Counted from the stretch's first letter, positions 1 to 5,946 are shown. The stretch: DNA of 6,243 bases from Ignavibacteriaceae bacterium (GCA_031292465.1 JARLHB010000200.1:1-6243), one strand, 5' to 3'. Numbers and translations are program-made. The notes: a model not told the origin generated them from the letters alone.

Positions 1-72
1 ACCGGTGGCTGTTGTATATGAGAATGATGAAATTAAATAGTCAGCATATATATCTAAGAGTTGCTTATCCAT
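1..72 (-). CDS. IS transposase, N-terminal fragment cut by the window edge
   Basis: Reading the minus strand from an ATG at 72 gives 24 codons without a stop to the left edge, starting MDKQLLDIY and continuing DYLISSFSYTTATG. This wording matches my memory of the start of DDE transposases of the IS4/IS701 type (typically MDK..L.IYSDYLI.S...TTATGLS), which cut and paste their own element. An AAGGA Shine-Dalgarno sequence lies at 81-85, eight bases before the ATG, which supports this start. The catalytic DDE residues would lie outside the window. In the plus direction the same bases can be read as the end of a gene (…VVYENDEIK, stop at 38-40), but the minus reading has both a start with a ribosome site and a recognisable family pattern. 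The IS family is uncertain. Confidence 0.72.
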   Translation of the reverse strand, partial: MDKQLLDIYADYLISSFSYTTATG

Positions 73-97
73 TTCTGCAATCCTTATTTTTTGCCTG

Positions 98-361
98 CTA
101 TAAATTAATCCTTTTTATATCATTTTGCGTAACGTGAGTTAGTAACTTAAAATATTTTGTGATGGATGGAGCCTGTACATATATATTTATAACTATAGAA
201 GAATCAGTTTTATCCTGTAAAATATATTTTGCCCTATCAGTTTGTTTAATTGTAATGATGAAAACATTATTACTACCTGGTACAATTGGTGGAAACAATT
301 CATTTTGTACAATAATTAAGGAAATATCCACATCACCTTTGCTAAAAGCAATATTTGGCAA
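98..361 (-). pseudogene. Possible gene fragment, unrecognised, next to the IS
   Basis: An 87-codon minus-strand reading frame starts only at a TTG (359-361) with no ribosome binding site, and ends 25 bases before the transposase start. The translation is not low-complexity and reads like a beta-rich domain (FSKGDVDISLIIVQNELF, then PPIVPGSNNVFIITI), loosely like bacterial Ig-like repeats such as CARDB. One in-frame TAA separates it from a further open stretch upstream (to an ATG near 457-459). If the IS end is near 140, the last 14 or so codons belong to the element and the rest would be a gene broken by the insertion. It could equally be a chance frame; an overlapping plus-strand frame at 159-386 looks like its shadow. 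Confidence 0.22.
120..146. mobile_element. Candidate outer end of the insertion sequence
   Basis: The transposase starts at 72 on the minus strand, so the upstream end of its element should lie within roughly 30-200 bases to the right. The stretch TTTTGCGTAACGTGAGTT at 123-140, followed by the small palindrome GTTAGTAAC at 138-146, looks like a terminal inverted repeat in position and style. The other end of the element and any target-site duplication are outside the window, so this is a positional guess only. Confidence 0.25.
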
Positions 362-515
362 ATTGTTATTACTACATAATAATTAGCAGTTGATATGGCT
401 CTGATAGAAGATTGTGATATTTATAAACCTGCAGAGTATTTTAAAAATTATCTGCATTAATCAGCCTTGACTAAAACCTGAAGGATTATTATTCTTGCAG
501 TGGAAAGTTTTAATT

Positions 516-1025
516 ATGGATACAATTTCAAATAATATATCCCAGGTTGCTTCGGTACGTACGATTACAAGCCTTAATTATATAAAAAGGACTTATAATC
601 TTCCCATCGAAAGCAATAATTCTTTTGATAAACAGATTACCGAAGATACAAAGAATACTATTGTTTCCGAACAGCAGGATAATAGTTCAAATCCTGCATT
701 ATTCAATTACCAATATCAGAACAATGTGCCTGTATCATTATTATCCACAACAGGCAAATCATTTAACGAAACAACAAAGCCCCTGGTAAGCAAAGACAAT
801 TCTTCTTCAAATGACGAGGCGGAAGACAGTGATTATTATATTGAAGAAGCAAATGAAAGCGCCCGGCAAAACGTATCAGGTTATTATATTATAGATAAAA
901 ATGCTGCGGTTTCCGGCAGTAAGTTACAGAAATCGCGAAGTCCTATGCAGGCCAGATTAAACAAAACCTATAATCTGAATTTTGGTATTGAACCCGGTAC
1001 TATTGTAAATATTACCTGCTTCTAA
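516..1025 (+). CDS. Unrecognised polar Ser/Asn-rich protein, 169 residues
   Basis: I do not recognise this protein. The ATG at 516 gives MDTISNNISQ and is preceded by a weak GGAAAG at 502-507; an in-frame TTG at 495 with GAAGGA at 480-485 is a possible earlier start (176 residues). There is no signal peptide and no membrane segment. The middle (about 35-125) is rich in Ser, Asn, Asp, Glu and Gln, with an acidic patch SSSNDEAEDSDYYIEEANES near 96-115, and is probably disordered. The two ends are more ordered and echo each other: YIKRTYNLP at 22-30 and RLNKTYNLNFGIEPGT at 147-162. A basic patch (SKLQKSRSPMQARLNK) sits before the second copy. It is likely monocistronic: it has no close upstream partner, and a hairpin follows 66 bases after the stop. 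Length, ordinary codon use and that hairpin favour a real gene. Confidence 0.6.
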   Translation: MDTISNNISQVASVRTITSLNYIKRTYNLPIESNNSFDKQITEDTKNTIVSEQQDNSSNPALFNYQYQNNVPVSLLSTTGKSFNETTKPLVSKDNSSSNDEAEDSDYYIEEANESARQNVSGYYIIDKNAAVSGSKLQKSRSPMQARLNKTYNLNFGIEPGTIVNITCF

Positions 1026-1090
1026 ATATCTTTAACTTTTTTCAATAAATCCATTTTACAAATTAGTTTCTTATTTCACAATATTTCAAT

Positions 1091-1131
1091 AAACAGCTAT
1101 TAGCGGGATAAAATCCGGCTAATGACTGTTT
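1091..1131. terminator. Long hairpin between convergent genes, probable shared terminator
   Basis: Bases 1091-1109 pair with 1113-1131 around an AAA loop. The 19-position stem includes AACAG/CTGTT at the base, ATTAGC/GCTAAT-type pairing in the middle and GGAT/ATCC at the top, with two mismatches and one G-T pair. It sits 66 bases after the plus-strand stop at 1025 and 26 bases after the minus-strand stop at 1157. TTTTG overlaps the base of the stem on the plus side; the minus side has no clear T run, so it probably terminates mainly the plus-strand gene. Confidence 0.6.
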
Positions 1132-1156
1132 TGATAATAAGTTATGTCGTAACTTT

Positions 1157-1573
1157 TTATTTGTTTTCAAAAGCAGGTGAATAATTGCCTGCTCTGCTGT
1201 CTAAACTTAATGGCCCTGCACCGAAATAAGATATTAAAAGCGCTGAACCAAGAAGGGCTATATTCTTAATGAACATTGCCATTTGCATCTGTGCCATCAT
1301 CTTATCAGGTACAACCCAAAAATTATGCATCATAAACGTAACAGGTATAAGAAAAACGACCAAAATCCATGAACCCCATTTAGCCTTATACCCCAAAGCA
1401 ATACTTAAGCCGCCCACAAGCGCAAGTATGCCTGAAAACGGAACGGCTATTGAGGCAAACGGTACATGGGCCGCAGCGGCAAAAGAAATTTCCTGCTGGG
1501 AAAAATGACCCGGCGCCGCCATTATAAAAATAAATGAATACAATATCCTACCGATTAAAACTGCGTATTTCAT
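1157..1573 (-). CDS. DoxX family integral membrane protein
   Basis: A 138-residue protein of the DoxX family, small four-helix inner-membrane proteins that in some bacteria act in quinone-linked redox or oxidative-stress complexes; the role here is unknown. Hydrophobic helices fall at about 4-22, 43-63, 66-84 and 99-117. Family signatures are GRILYSFIFIMAAPGHF near the start (the usual GR.L...F...G..K..), GGL.I.LGYKA at 54-64, a loop with MMHNFWVVPD, and FIKNIALLGSALL followed by FGAGPLSLD at 117-125. The start at 1573 is chosen because AGGAGA (TCTCCT on the plus strand, 1581-1586) sits seven bases upstream and the helix begins directly after; the frame is open to 1636 but those extra 21 residues are polar and lack a ribosome site. 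Length is typical of the family. It is transcribed alone, with a candidate promoter at 1606-1636 and a palindrome just beyond. Confidence 0.9.
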   Translation of the reverse strand: MKYAVLIGRILYSFIFIMAAPGHFSQQEISFAAAAHVPFASIAVPFSGILALVGGLSIALGYKAKWGSWILVVFLIPVTFMMHNFWVVPDKMMAQMQMAMFIKNIALLGSALLISYFGAGPLSLDSRAGNYSPAFENK

Positions 1574-1580
1574 ACTTAAC

Positions 1581-1586
1581 TCTCCT
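1581..1586 (-). promoter_or_regulatory. Ribosome binding site fixing the DoxX start
   Basis: TCTCCT on the plus strand reads AGGAGA on the minus strand, seven bases before the ATG at 1573. No comparable site precedes the earlier in-frame start at 1636, so the shorter protein is preferred. Confidence 0.75.
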
Positions 1587-1605
1587 ACAATAATATTTAT
1601 ATATT

Positions 1606-1636
1606 GAAATATATCTATATGATAAAACGTATGCAA
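1606..1636 (-). promoter_or_regulatory. Candidate promoter of the DoxX gene
   Basis: On the minus strand TTGCAT (1631-1636) is followed 17 bases later by TATATT, within TATATTTC (1606-1613). The second element also fits the Bacteroidota pattern TAnnTTTG at seven of eight places, with TTG at an acceptable distance. Transcription would start about 25 bases before the ribosome site. AT-rich sequence produces such matches by chance, so this is tentative. Confidence 0.35.
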
Positions 1637-1643
1637 GCACCGT

Positions 1644-1655
1644 TGCCGTACGGCA
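1644..1655. promoter_or_regulatory. Perfect 12-base palindrome, possible operator
   Basis: TGCCGTACGGCA is its own reverse complement and is GC-rich in AT-rich surroundings. It lies seven bases upstream of the candidate -35 element of the DoxX gene, a position suited to an activator or repressor dimer. No regulator is encoded nearby, so the protein that might bind is unknown. Confidence 0.33.
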
Positions 1656-1787
1656 CATTATTGGCCTGTGTTATTCCCTGTATTTTTTTACTCAAAGCCG
1701 GAGAATTTATTTTAAATGCTTTCTTTATTTACAGAAAAAACTTATTTAAATTAGCTATAGTAATTTTTTAAATACTGTTTTCTATAA

Positions 1788-1865
1788 ATGATTCTCAATA
1801 TTAAAGGCGAGGGAAATATAAAATATTCGGGTATTTGGGGAGATACCGTAAGTAATTTGAGATAA
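1788..1865 (+). pseudogene. 25-codon protein-like stretch, possible gene remnant
   Basis: An ATG at 1788 opens a 25-codon frame ending at TAA 1863-1865 whose translation contains NIKGEGNIKYSGIWGD. It resembles one repeat of the GIN domain (DUF2807, secreted or envelope beta-helix proteins with GSGN(V/I)..SG motifs). There is no ribosome binding site and a TAA sits directly before the ATG, so it is unlikely to be translated as it stands. It may be the tail of a decayed gene or a chance resemblance. The remaining bases of the 1637-2010 gap show no other gene; they hold the palindrome at 1644, the hairpin at 1889 and probably the promoter of the next gene, which I cannot place. Confidence 0.2.
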
Positions 1866-1888
1866 TTGCCGATCATAAAACCAATTTT

Positions 1889-1913
1889 TTTTATTTAATT
1901 ATATTAAATAAAA
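1889..1913. repeat. AT-only perfect hairpin upstream of the T9SS cargo gene
   Basis: Eleven bases at 1889-1899 (TTTTATTTAAT) pair perfectly with 1903-1913 (ATTAAATAAAA) around a TAT loop. It lies about 100 bases upstream of the ATG at 2011. It could be a binding site, part of a leader, or simply a consequence of AT richness; all paired bases are A-T. Confidence 0.3.
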
Positions 1914-1996
1914 CTTACAATTTTTAATTCAACTTAAATATACATAGGGGTAAAGATAAAATAAATTATGACACTGTATTAATTGCACTATCACTT

Positions 1997-2004
1997 AAAG
2001 GAGG
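1997..2004 (+). promoter_or_regulatory. Very strong Shine-Dalgarno site of the T9SS cargo gene
   Basis: AAAGGAGG, six bases before the ATG at 2011, is close to a full match to the anti-Shine-Dalgarno sequence. Such strong sites are not the rule in Bacteroidota relatives, so it suggests high translation of this secreted protein. Confidence 0.8.
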
Positions 2005-2010
2005 AACATT

Positions 2011-2958
2011 ATGAAACGGGCTGCATTTTTTTTCTTATTTATAATTATAACAAGCTTTTCAGTCTTTGCACAGACAGGTACGGATTATTATCTGCCTCTG
2101 CACATAGGAGATTATCTGCTTTTTCACACAACTAACAATAATTCCAATTCGGGATGGGCAAGCAGATATACCTGCTATTATATTGAAGGTGCTGATTCCA
2201 TAGCAGGGCAGCTTTACTACCGGGAAAAAGCTATTGAGATATTGGATAATTCCAGCGAAGATACTTCAGTTTTCCGCGTTCAATGGCTAAGAAAAGATTC
2301 ATACGGCCAGCTAACAATCGGGGCAATAAACACCAATACCGGGTCCTCAGATTTGGATTCTGCACAGATATTTGGGATGCCGGGGGTTTTGTTTCCTAAT
2401 TCATTCCTTACGCAAGGCGCCTCAATGGAATATTTATGGGATACTGTGCAAGTTCAGGATACTGTTCTGAGCATTAACGAGACAGTTGATTCTTTTACTG
2501 ATTGTATAAAGATAAAAGAAACCCATACAAACAGCGCCGCGGATGTTACTTTTCTTGAATATCATTATTACGCAAAAGGGGTCGGCATGGTAATGAACAT
2601 AAGGGAATTACCTTTAAATGATGTACATACAGACAAGCTAACCGCTTATAACAATGTAACCGCAGTTAAAGCGCAGACTGCTTCTACACTGCCCATAAGT
2701 TTTTCACTCGGTCAGAATTACCCGAATCCTTTTAACCCGGCTACCATAATTAATTATCAATTGCCGAAGGATGGGGTTGTAACACTAAAAGTATATAATA
2801 TACTTGGTAATGAAGTTGCTTCATTAGTAAACGGGTACAAAAAGGCCGGAAACTATTCGGTTAATTTTAATGCTTCCAAACTGGCAAGCGGTGTTTATTT
2901 CTATAGCATGCATACAGGCAGTTTTACAGACACAAAGAAGCTTGTTCTGATGAAATAG
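2011..2958 (+). CDS. Secreted protein with C-terminal T9SS sorting domain
   Basis: A 315-residue exported protein. Residues 1-20 form a Sec signal peptide (basic MKR, a Phe/Ile-rich core, cleavage likely after VFA before Gln21). The mature region (about 25-215) opens with YYLPLHIGDYLLF and ends with DCIKIKET…HYYAKGVGMVMNI. This layout recalls uncharacterised surface domains that begin Y.PL..G..W and end Y.A.GVG.V; I do not know its function and see no catalytic motif. Residues 235-315 are a type A T9SS sorting domain: QNYPNPFNPATIINYQLP, VTLKVYNILGNEV, LASGVYFYSM and a Lys-ending tail KKLVLMK. The type IX system would carry it across the outer membrane and remove this domain, releasing or anchoring the protein. 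It has a strong ribosome site and its own terminator at 3003, so it is a single-gene unit. Its C-terminal domain closely matches that of the protein at 4885-5715. Confidence 0.9.
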   Translation: MKRAAFFFLFIIITSFSVFAQTGTDYYLPLHIGDYLLFHTTNNNSNSGWASRYTCYYIEGADSIAGQLYYREKAIEILDNSSEDTSVFRVQWLRKDSYGQLTIGAINTNTGSSDLDSAQIFGMPGVLFPNSFLTQGASMEYLWDTVQVQDTVLSINETVDSFTDCIKIKETHTNSAADVTFLEYHYYAKGVGMVMNIRELPLNDVHTDKLTAYNNVTAVKAQTASTLPISFSLGQNYPNPFNPATIINYQLPKDGVVTLKVYNILGNEVASLVNGYKKAGNYSVNFNASKLASGVYFYSMHTGSFTDTKKLVLMK

Positions 2959-3002
2959 TGTTTTATTTCTACGTGTTTTTCAAACAATAGATTTGTTTTC
3001 AT

Positions 3003-3026
3003 ATCCCCGGTTCGCCGGGGATTTTT
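3003..3026 (+). terminator. Intrinsic terminator of the T9SS cargo gene
   Basis: ATCCCCGG at 3003-3010 pairs perfectly with CCGGGGAT at 3015-3022 around a TTCG tetraloop, and a T run follows (3022-3026). It begins 45 bases after the stop at 2958. The minus side has no T run, so it mainly serves the plus-strand gene, although it also lies beyond the end of the convergent radical SAM gene. Confidence 0.92.
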
Positions 3027-3082
3027 GTAAAATAAAGATTATAATTTATGGAACTTTACCCGGATTCTTCACTAGTATTTGC

Positions 3083-4633
3083 CTATACGACTGTTTCATT
3101 ACTACTTATTATAACAGGCTGATTTTGCAACATAATTTCGTTATAACTTGTCATAAACTTGCTATGAAGCCTTTGAAATTGGAAAATTAAAGCACCAAAT
3201 AATAACGCGTGAACAATATTTCTTTTATTATAGAGGAATGTGTTAAATATTAGTTTCCAAAAGTAGCTTCTGTCTTTACCCAGGATACCCGCAAAATAAA
3301 TTACACGCAGTAAAACAGTAACGTCATTAAAACTTATTTTCTTTTGGATGGGATTCTCTGCTTTATGATTGCCATAATTCGACAAAAATTGCTTTGATCG
3401 TTCATAAACCATCTGTGGTTTGTACACCGCATCCAGCATTTTTTTATATCCTTCATACAAAAGATGCTTATCCATTTTGGTTATTATATTGGTCTTATTT
3501 TCATCGAAATCAAATGGTTCTATAAGCCTCTTTTCCAGTAAGAGCTTTCTATGCAAATCTGTACCTGGCGGAGCTTTTAATATATTCACGGTTGCCATAA
3601 CAATACCGCTTTCCTGAATAAAATTAAGCTGCTGATTAAAAATTGTTTCTTTATCGGTATCAAATCCGACTATAAAACCGGCAGTTATTATAAAACCTTT
3701 TTGCTGTAATAGCCTTACATTTTCAAGCATATTTCGTTTTAGGTTTTGTGTTTTTTTACAAGATTCCAGACTCTCTTCATCAATTGTTTCTATTCCTACA
3801 AAAATATGCCTGAACCCCGCTTCTATCATTAAACGCATAAGCTCTTCATCATCAGCTAAATTAATTGTAACCTGTGTAGCAAATCCCGGCGCAGTTTTGT
3901 TTAACCTTCGCCATTTAATTAATTCAGGCAGCAGATTATTTTTTAAATCTCTGCGGTTGCCTATAAGATTATCATCTGCAAATAATATCATTTCAGGATG
4001 GCCGGCCGATAGAATTTGTTCCAGTTCAGAAATGATCTGCTTTGCCGTTTTGGTTCTTGGCCTTCTGCCGAATAAAGCCGTAACATCACAAAAATCACAC
4101 ATATACGGGCAACCGCGGGAATACTGAACAATTGCATATGCATATTTATTAAGATTGATTAAACTCCAGTCTGGTAAAGGTGACTTGGTTACATCTGCGA
4201 ATTCGGCTGTTGTATAATATTTTTGGGGTATTCCGTTTTCCAGATCATTAACAAATAAAGGAAGAGTAATTTCTGCTTCATTAAGAACAAAGTAGTCTAT
4301 TTCCGGAAATTTTTCATATTCGTGAGTAAATAGAGGCCCGCCGGCAACAATTTTTTTGCCGTACTTTTTGCACTCTTTAACTGCATTATTCACATATTCG
4401 GTCTGTACATTCATGGCTGAAATAAATATATAATCAGCCCATTTAATATCAACCGGTTCAAGTGCCGTTACATTAAGATCAACCAGTTTCTTATTCCAGT
4501 CTTCAGGCAAAATCTTTGCAATTGTTAATAATCCTAACGGAGGGTAACTTGATTTTTTATTAATTATCTTCATTAGGTATTTCATAGACCAAAATGTTTC
4601 GGGCATCTCGGGATAAAGAAGCAGGATGTTCAT
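3083..4633 (-). CDS. Cobalamin-binding radical SAM enzyme, HpnP-like (DUF4070 type)
   Basis: A 516-residue class B (B12-dependent) radical SAM protein, a group mostly made of methyltransferases that act on unactivated carbons. Residues 1-140 form the cobalamin-binding fold, starting MNILLLYPEMPETFWSMKYL and including KKSSYPPLGLLTIAKILP and VAGGPLFT; the classical DxHxxG His motif is not evident. The radical SAM core (about 165-370) has the [4Fe-4S] motif C175-x3-C179-x2-C182, FADDN at 218-222, FVGIET at 278-283 and GFIVGFD at 319-325. The C-terminal part (about 385-510), with LLYEGYKKMLDAVY and a hydrophobic stretch near 472-488, fits DUF4070. The opening YPE.P.TFWS.KY and total length resemble HpnP, the hopanoid C-2 methylase, but many DUF4070 relatives have other substrates and no hopanoid gene is nearby. 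The ATG at 4633 lacks a clear Shine-Dalgarno. It converges on the upstream-mapped T9SS gene. Confidence 0.9.
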   Translation of the reverse strand: MNILLLYPEMPETFWSMKYLMKIINKKSSYPPLGLLTIAKILPEDWNKKLVDLNVTALEPVDIKWADYIFISAMNVQTEYVNNAVKECKKYGKKIVAGGPLFTHEYEKFPEIDYFVLNEAEITLPLFVNDLENGIPQKYYTTAEFADVTKSPLPDWSLINLNKYAYAIVQYSRGCPYMCDFCDVTALFGRRPRTKTAKQIISELEQILSAGHPEMILFADDNLIGNRRDLKNNLLPELIKWRRLNKTAPGFATQVTINLADDEELMRLMIEAGFRHIFVGIETIDEESLESCKKTQNLKRNMLENVRLLQQKGFIITAGFIVGFDTDKETIFNQQLNFIQESGIVMATVNILKAPPGTDLHRKLLLEKRLIEPFDFDENKTNIITKMDKHLLYEGYKKMLDAVYKPQMVYERSKQFLSNYGNHKAENPIQKKISFNDVTVLLRVIYFAGILGKDRSYFWKLIFNTFLYNKRNIVHALLFGALIFQFQRLHSKFMTSYNEIMLQNQPVIISSNETVV

Positions 4634-4667
4634 CAGATCTTACTTTCTTTTATTTTTGGAGTAAATT

Positions 4668-4697
4668 AATATACTATTCCGCCTCCCAATGGTTCAA
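4668..4697 (-). promoter_or_regulatory. Candidate promoter of the radical SAM gene
   Basis: On the minus strand TTGAAC (4692-4697) is followed 18 bases later by TATATT (4668-4673), about 35 bases before the ATG at 4633. It fits a sigma-70 layout. The rest of the 251-base gap (4634-4884) shows no gene and no obvious terminator for the T9SS gene ending at 4885; several short open stretches there have no starts. Confidence 0.3.
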
Positions 4698-4884
4698 GGG
4701 CTACAACATTTATTCAGATCTGTGTGTGTATAGGGTCACGTAATTGGTTGGAAGGAAATTTGTTTATTATCAACAACTGCTAATGGACATTATGTATTAA
4801 ACCGTTGAAATCTAATTAACCTGCTGCGGTGAATGATAAAACTCCTGCTAATTAAAAATTATACCTAATCAAATGTTTTAATTA

Positions 4885-5715
4885 TTACTTTAAAAGCATC
4901 AGCTTTTTTATCTCTAAATAATTACCCGCCTGCATTTTGTAAAAGTACACACCGCTTGGAAGATTACAGTTCTTAAATTCGACTTTGTAGTTGCCTGCAT
5001 TTTTTTCTTCGTTAATTAAAGTTTCTACTTCTTTACCGAGTACATTATAAACTTTAATAGTTACGCGGCTTTCATCAGGCAATGAATAATTTATTGTTGT
5101 TGAAGGATTAAAAGGATTAGGATAATTCTGAGATAGAGTAAAAGTTTTTGGCACTTTTCCAATTGCGCTGTTTACATATTCAACTATATTAGTATCTTCT
5201 GCACCAACTGTAGCAAGCAGGCTATTATTACTACCTTCAAGCGAGATATATTGGATATACCATTCTGGGGTATTTAACGGTACAAAAGGCTCCGAAAGAA
5301 TTGCTTTTATTTTATAACGTGGATTGTTTTTTCTGAATGTTTCTCCGCCCTGTTTTTCTGCTATGGCCAATGCGGAATCACTGTCAATCCAATATTTAGT
5401 AATATATGCCACTCCTATTATTAACTGATTATTTAGGCTGTCGTAAACAGTTGTTTTGTTGTCTGAATGGAAATAATAATTTATTTGATTACCGCCATTC
5501 CACACCCTGTATTGATATGACCACACTAATGATGTGCCGTCCTGTAGCAGACTATCGCTTTCTGCATAAACCAACTGCACCGCTGAATTTATTTTATATG
5601 CCATGGAATCTAATACTTGTTTATTTTGTCTTGCAGTAATACCCTGTGATGATACTTCTGTTTGATAAATCAATACGATTATAATTGTAAATAAGAAATG
5701 TAATGCCGTTTTCAT
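4885..5715 (-). CDS. Secreted T9SS cargo protein with a possible PepSY-like region
   Basis: A 276-residue exported protein. The start at 5715 is chosen because AGGAGG sits six bases upstream and a signal peptide follows at once (MKTALHFLFTIIIVLIY, cleavage near residue 24); the frame stays open to 5787 but those 24 extra residues spoil the signal. The mature region has WSYQYRVW near 65-72, then WIDSDSALAIAEKQGG at 109-124 and EWYIQYIS at 151-158. The order A..IAE…GG…, a Tyr/Lys strand, then WYIQY and a final strand ending in TNIV is reminiscent of PepSY-like domains, which may be inhibitory or chaperone-like; this is inference. Residues 196-276 are the T9SS type A sorting domain (QNYPNPFNPSTTINYSLP, VYNVLGKEV, LPSGVYFYKM, KKLMLLK). 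No catalytic motif is visible. It appears monocistronic: 251 bases separate it from the next minus-strand gene. Confidence 0.88.
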   Translation of the reverse strand: MKTALHFLFTIIIVLIYQTEVSSQGITARQNKQVLDSMAYKINSAVQLVYAESDSLLQDGTSLVWSYQYRVWNGGNQINYYFHSDNKTTVYDSLNNQLIIGVAYITKYWIDSDSALAIAEKQGGETFRKNNPRYKIKAILSEPFVPLNTPEWYIQYISLEGSNNSLLATVGAEDTNIVEYVNSAIGKVPKTFTLSQNYPNPFNPSTTINYSLPDESRVTIKVYNVLGKEVETLINEEKNAGNYKVEFKNCNLPSGVYFYKMQAGNYLEIKKLMLLK

Positions 5716-5721
5716 TTTTCT

Positions 5722-5727
5722 CCTCCT
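5722..5727 (-). promoter_or_regulatory. Ribosome binding site fixing the start of the second T9SS cargo
   Basis: CCTCCT on the plus strand reads AGGAGG on the minus strand, six bases before the ATG at 5715. It rules out the longer reading that starts at 5787, which would put 24 mixed residues ahead of the signal peptide. Confidence 0.8.
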
Positions 5728-5809
5728 GTATCTTATGCCGAACAATGCAATAACCAACAGCCCTGAACAACTACGGCATATTAACAAAAGCTTTTATTTA
5801 GATGCCTGA

Positions 5810-5938
5810 TTAAGGTTGCGGAATGGGAGATTCAAGTGTTCCTTTATAAATATTTATATCCGGCTCTCCCTGAACATTGGAAATTGCATGCTTAAAGTAT
5901 GTAATTTTAATATGATGAAATTTAGTACATTTTCCTGA
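5810..5938 (-). pseudogene. Protein-like open stretch without a start, possible remnant
   Basis: The minus strand is open for 42 codons between a TAA at 5939-5941 and a TAA at 5810-5812, with no ATG, GTG or TTG start. The last part reads NVQGEPDINIYKGTLESPIP and uses more G and C than the surrounding spacer, as coding sequence would. I do not recognise it. It may be the tail of a decayed gene whose upstream part is gone, or chance. Confidence 0.2.
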
Positions 5939-5946
5939 TTATGTAA

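Noticed and set aside
2..40. End of a plus-strand gene reading PVAVVYENDEIK before TAG at 38-40.
   Set aside because: The same bases on the minus strand encode a recognisable transposase start with a ribosome binding site, which is the better explanation.
395..460. A 21-codon plus-strand frame (MALIEDCDIYKPAEYFKNYL…) that looks protein-like.
   Set aside because: There is no ribosome site, it is very short, and I recognise no family. It may be debris but I cannot support it as a gene.
1830..1847. Small stem GGTAT/ATACC considered as a riboswitch or leader hairpin.
   Set aside because: Only five pairs with an eight-base loop and no conserved core; easily chance.
4671..4783. A plus-strand open stretch (…IPPPNGSRATTFIQ…) in the gap between the two minus-strand genes.
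   Set aside because: No start codon or ribosome site, Cys-rich and unlike a protein I know, and other frames there are equally open.
382..4784. ATTAGCAGTTG at 382-392 and its reverse complement at 4774-4784, a possible dispersed repeat.
   Set aside because: An 11-base match is expected several times by chance in 6 kb counting both strands, and the similarity does not extend.
5825..5870. GGGAGA/TCTCCC arms around a 14-base AT palindrome (5845-5858), considered as a structured RNA or tRNA-like fold.
   Set aside because: The internal loops are large and unequal, no tRNA arms fit, and no riboswitch core is present.
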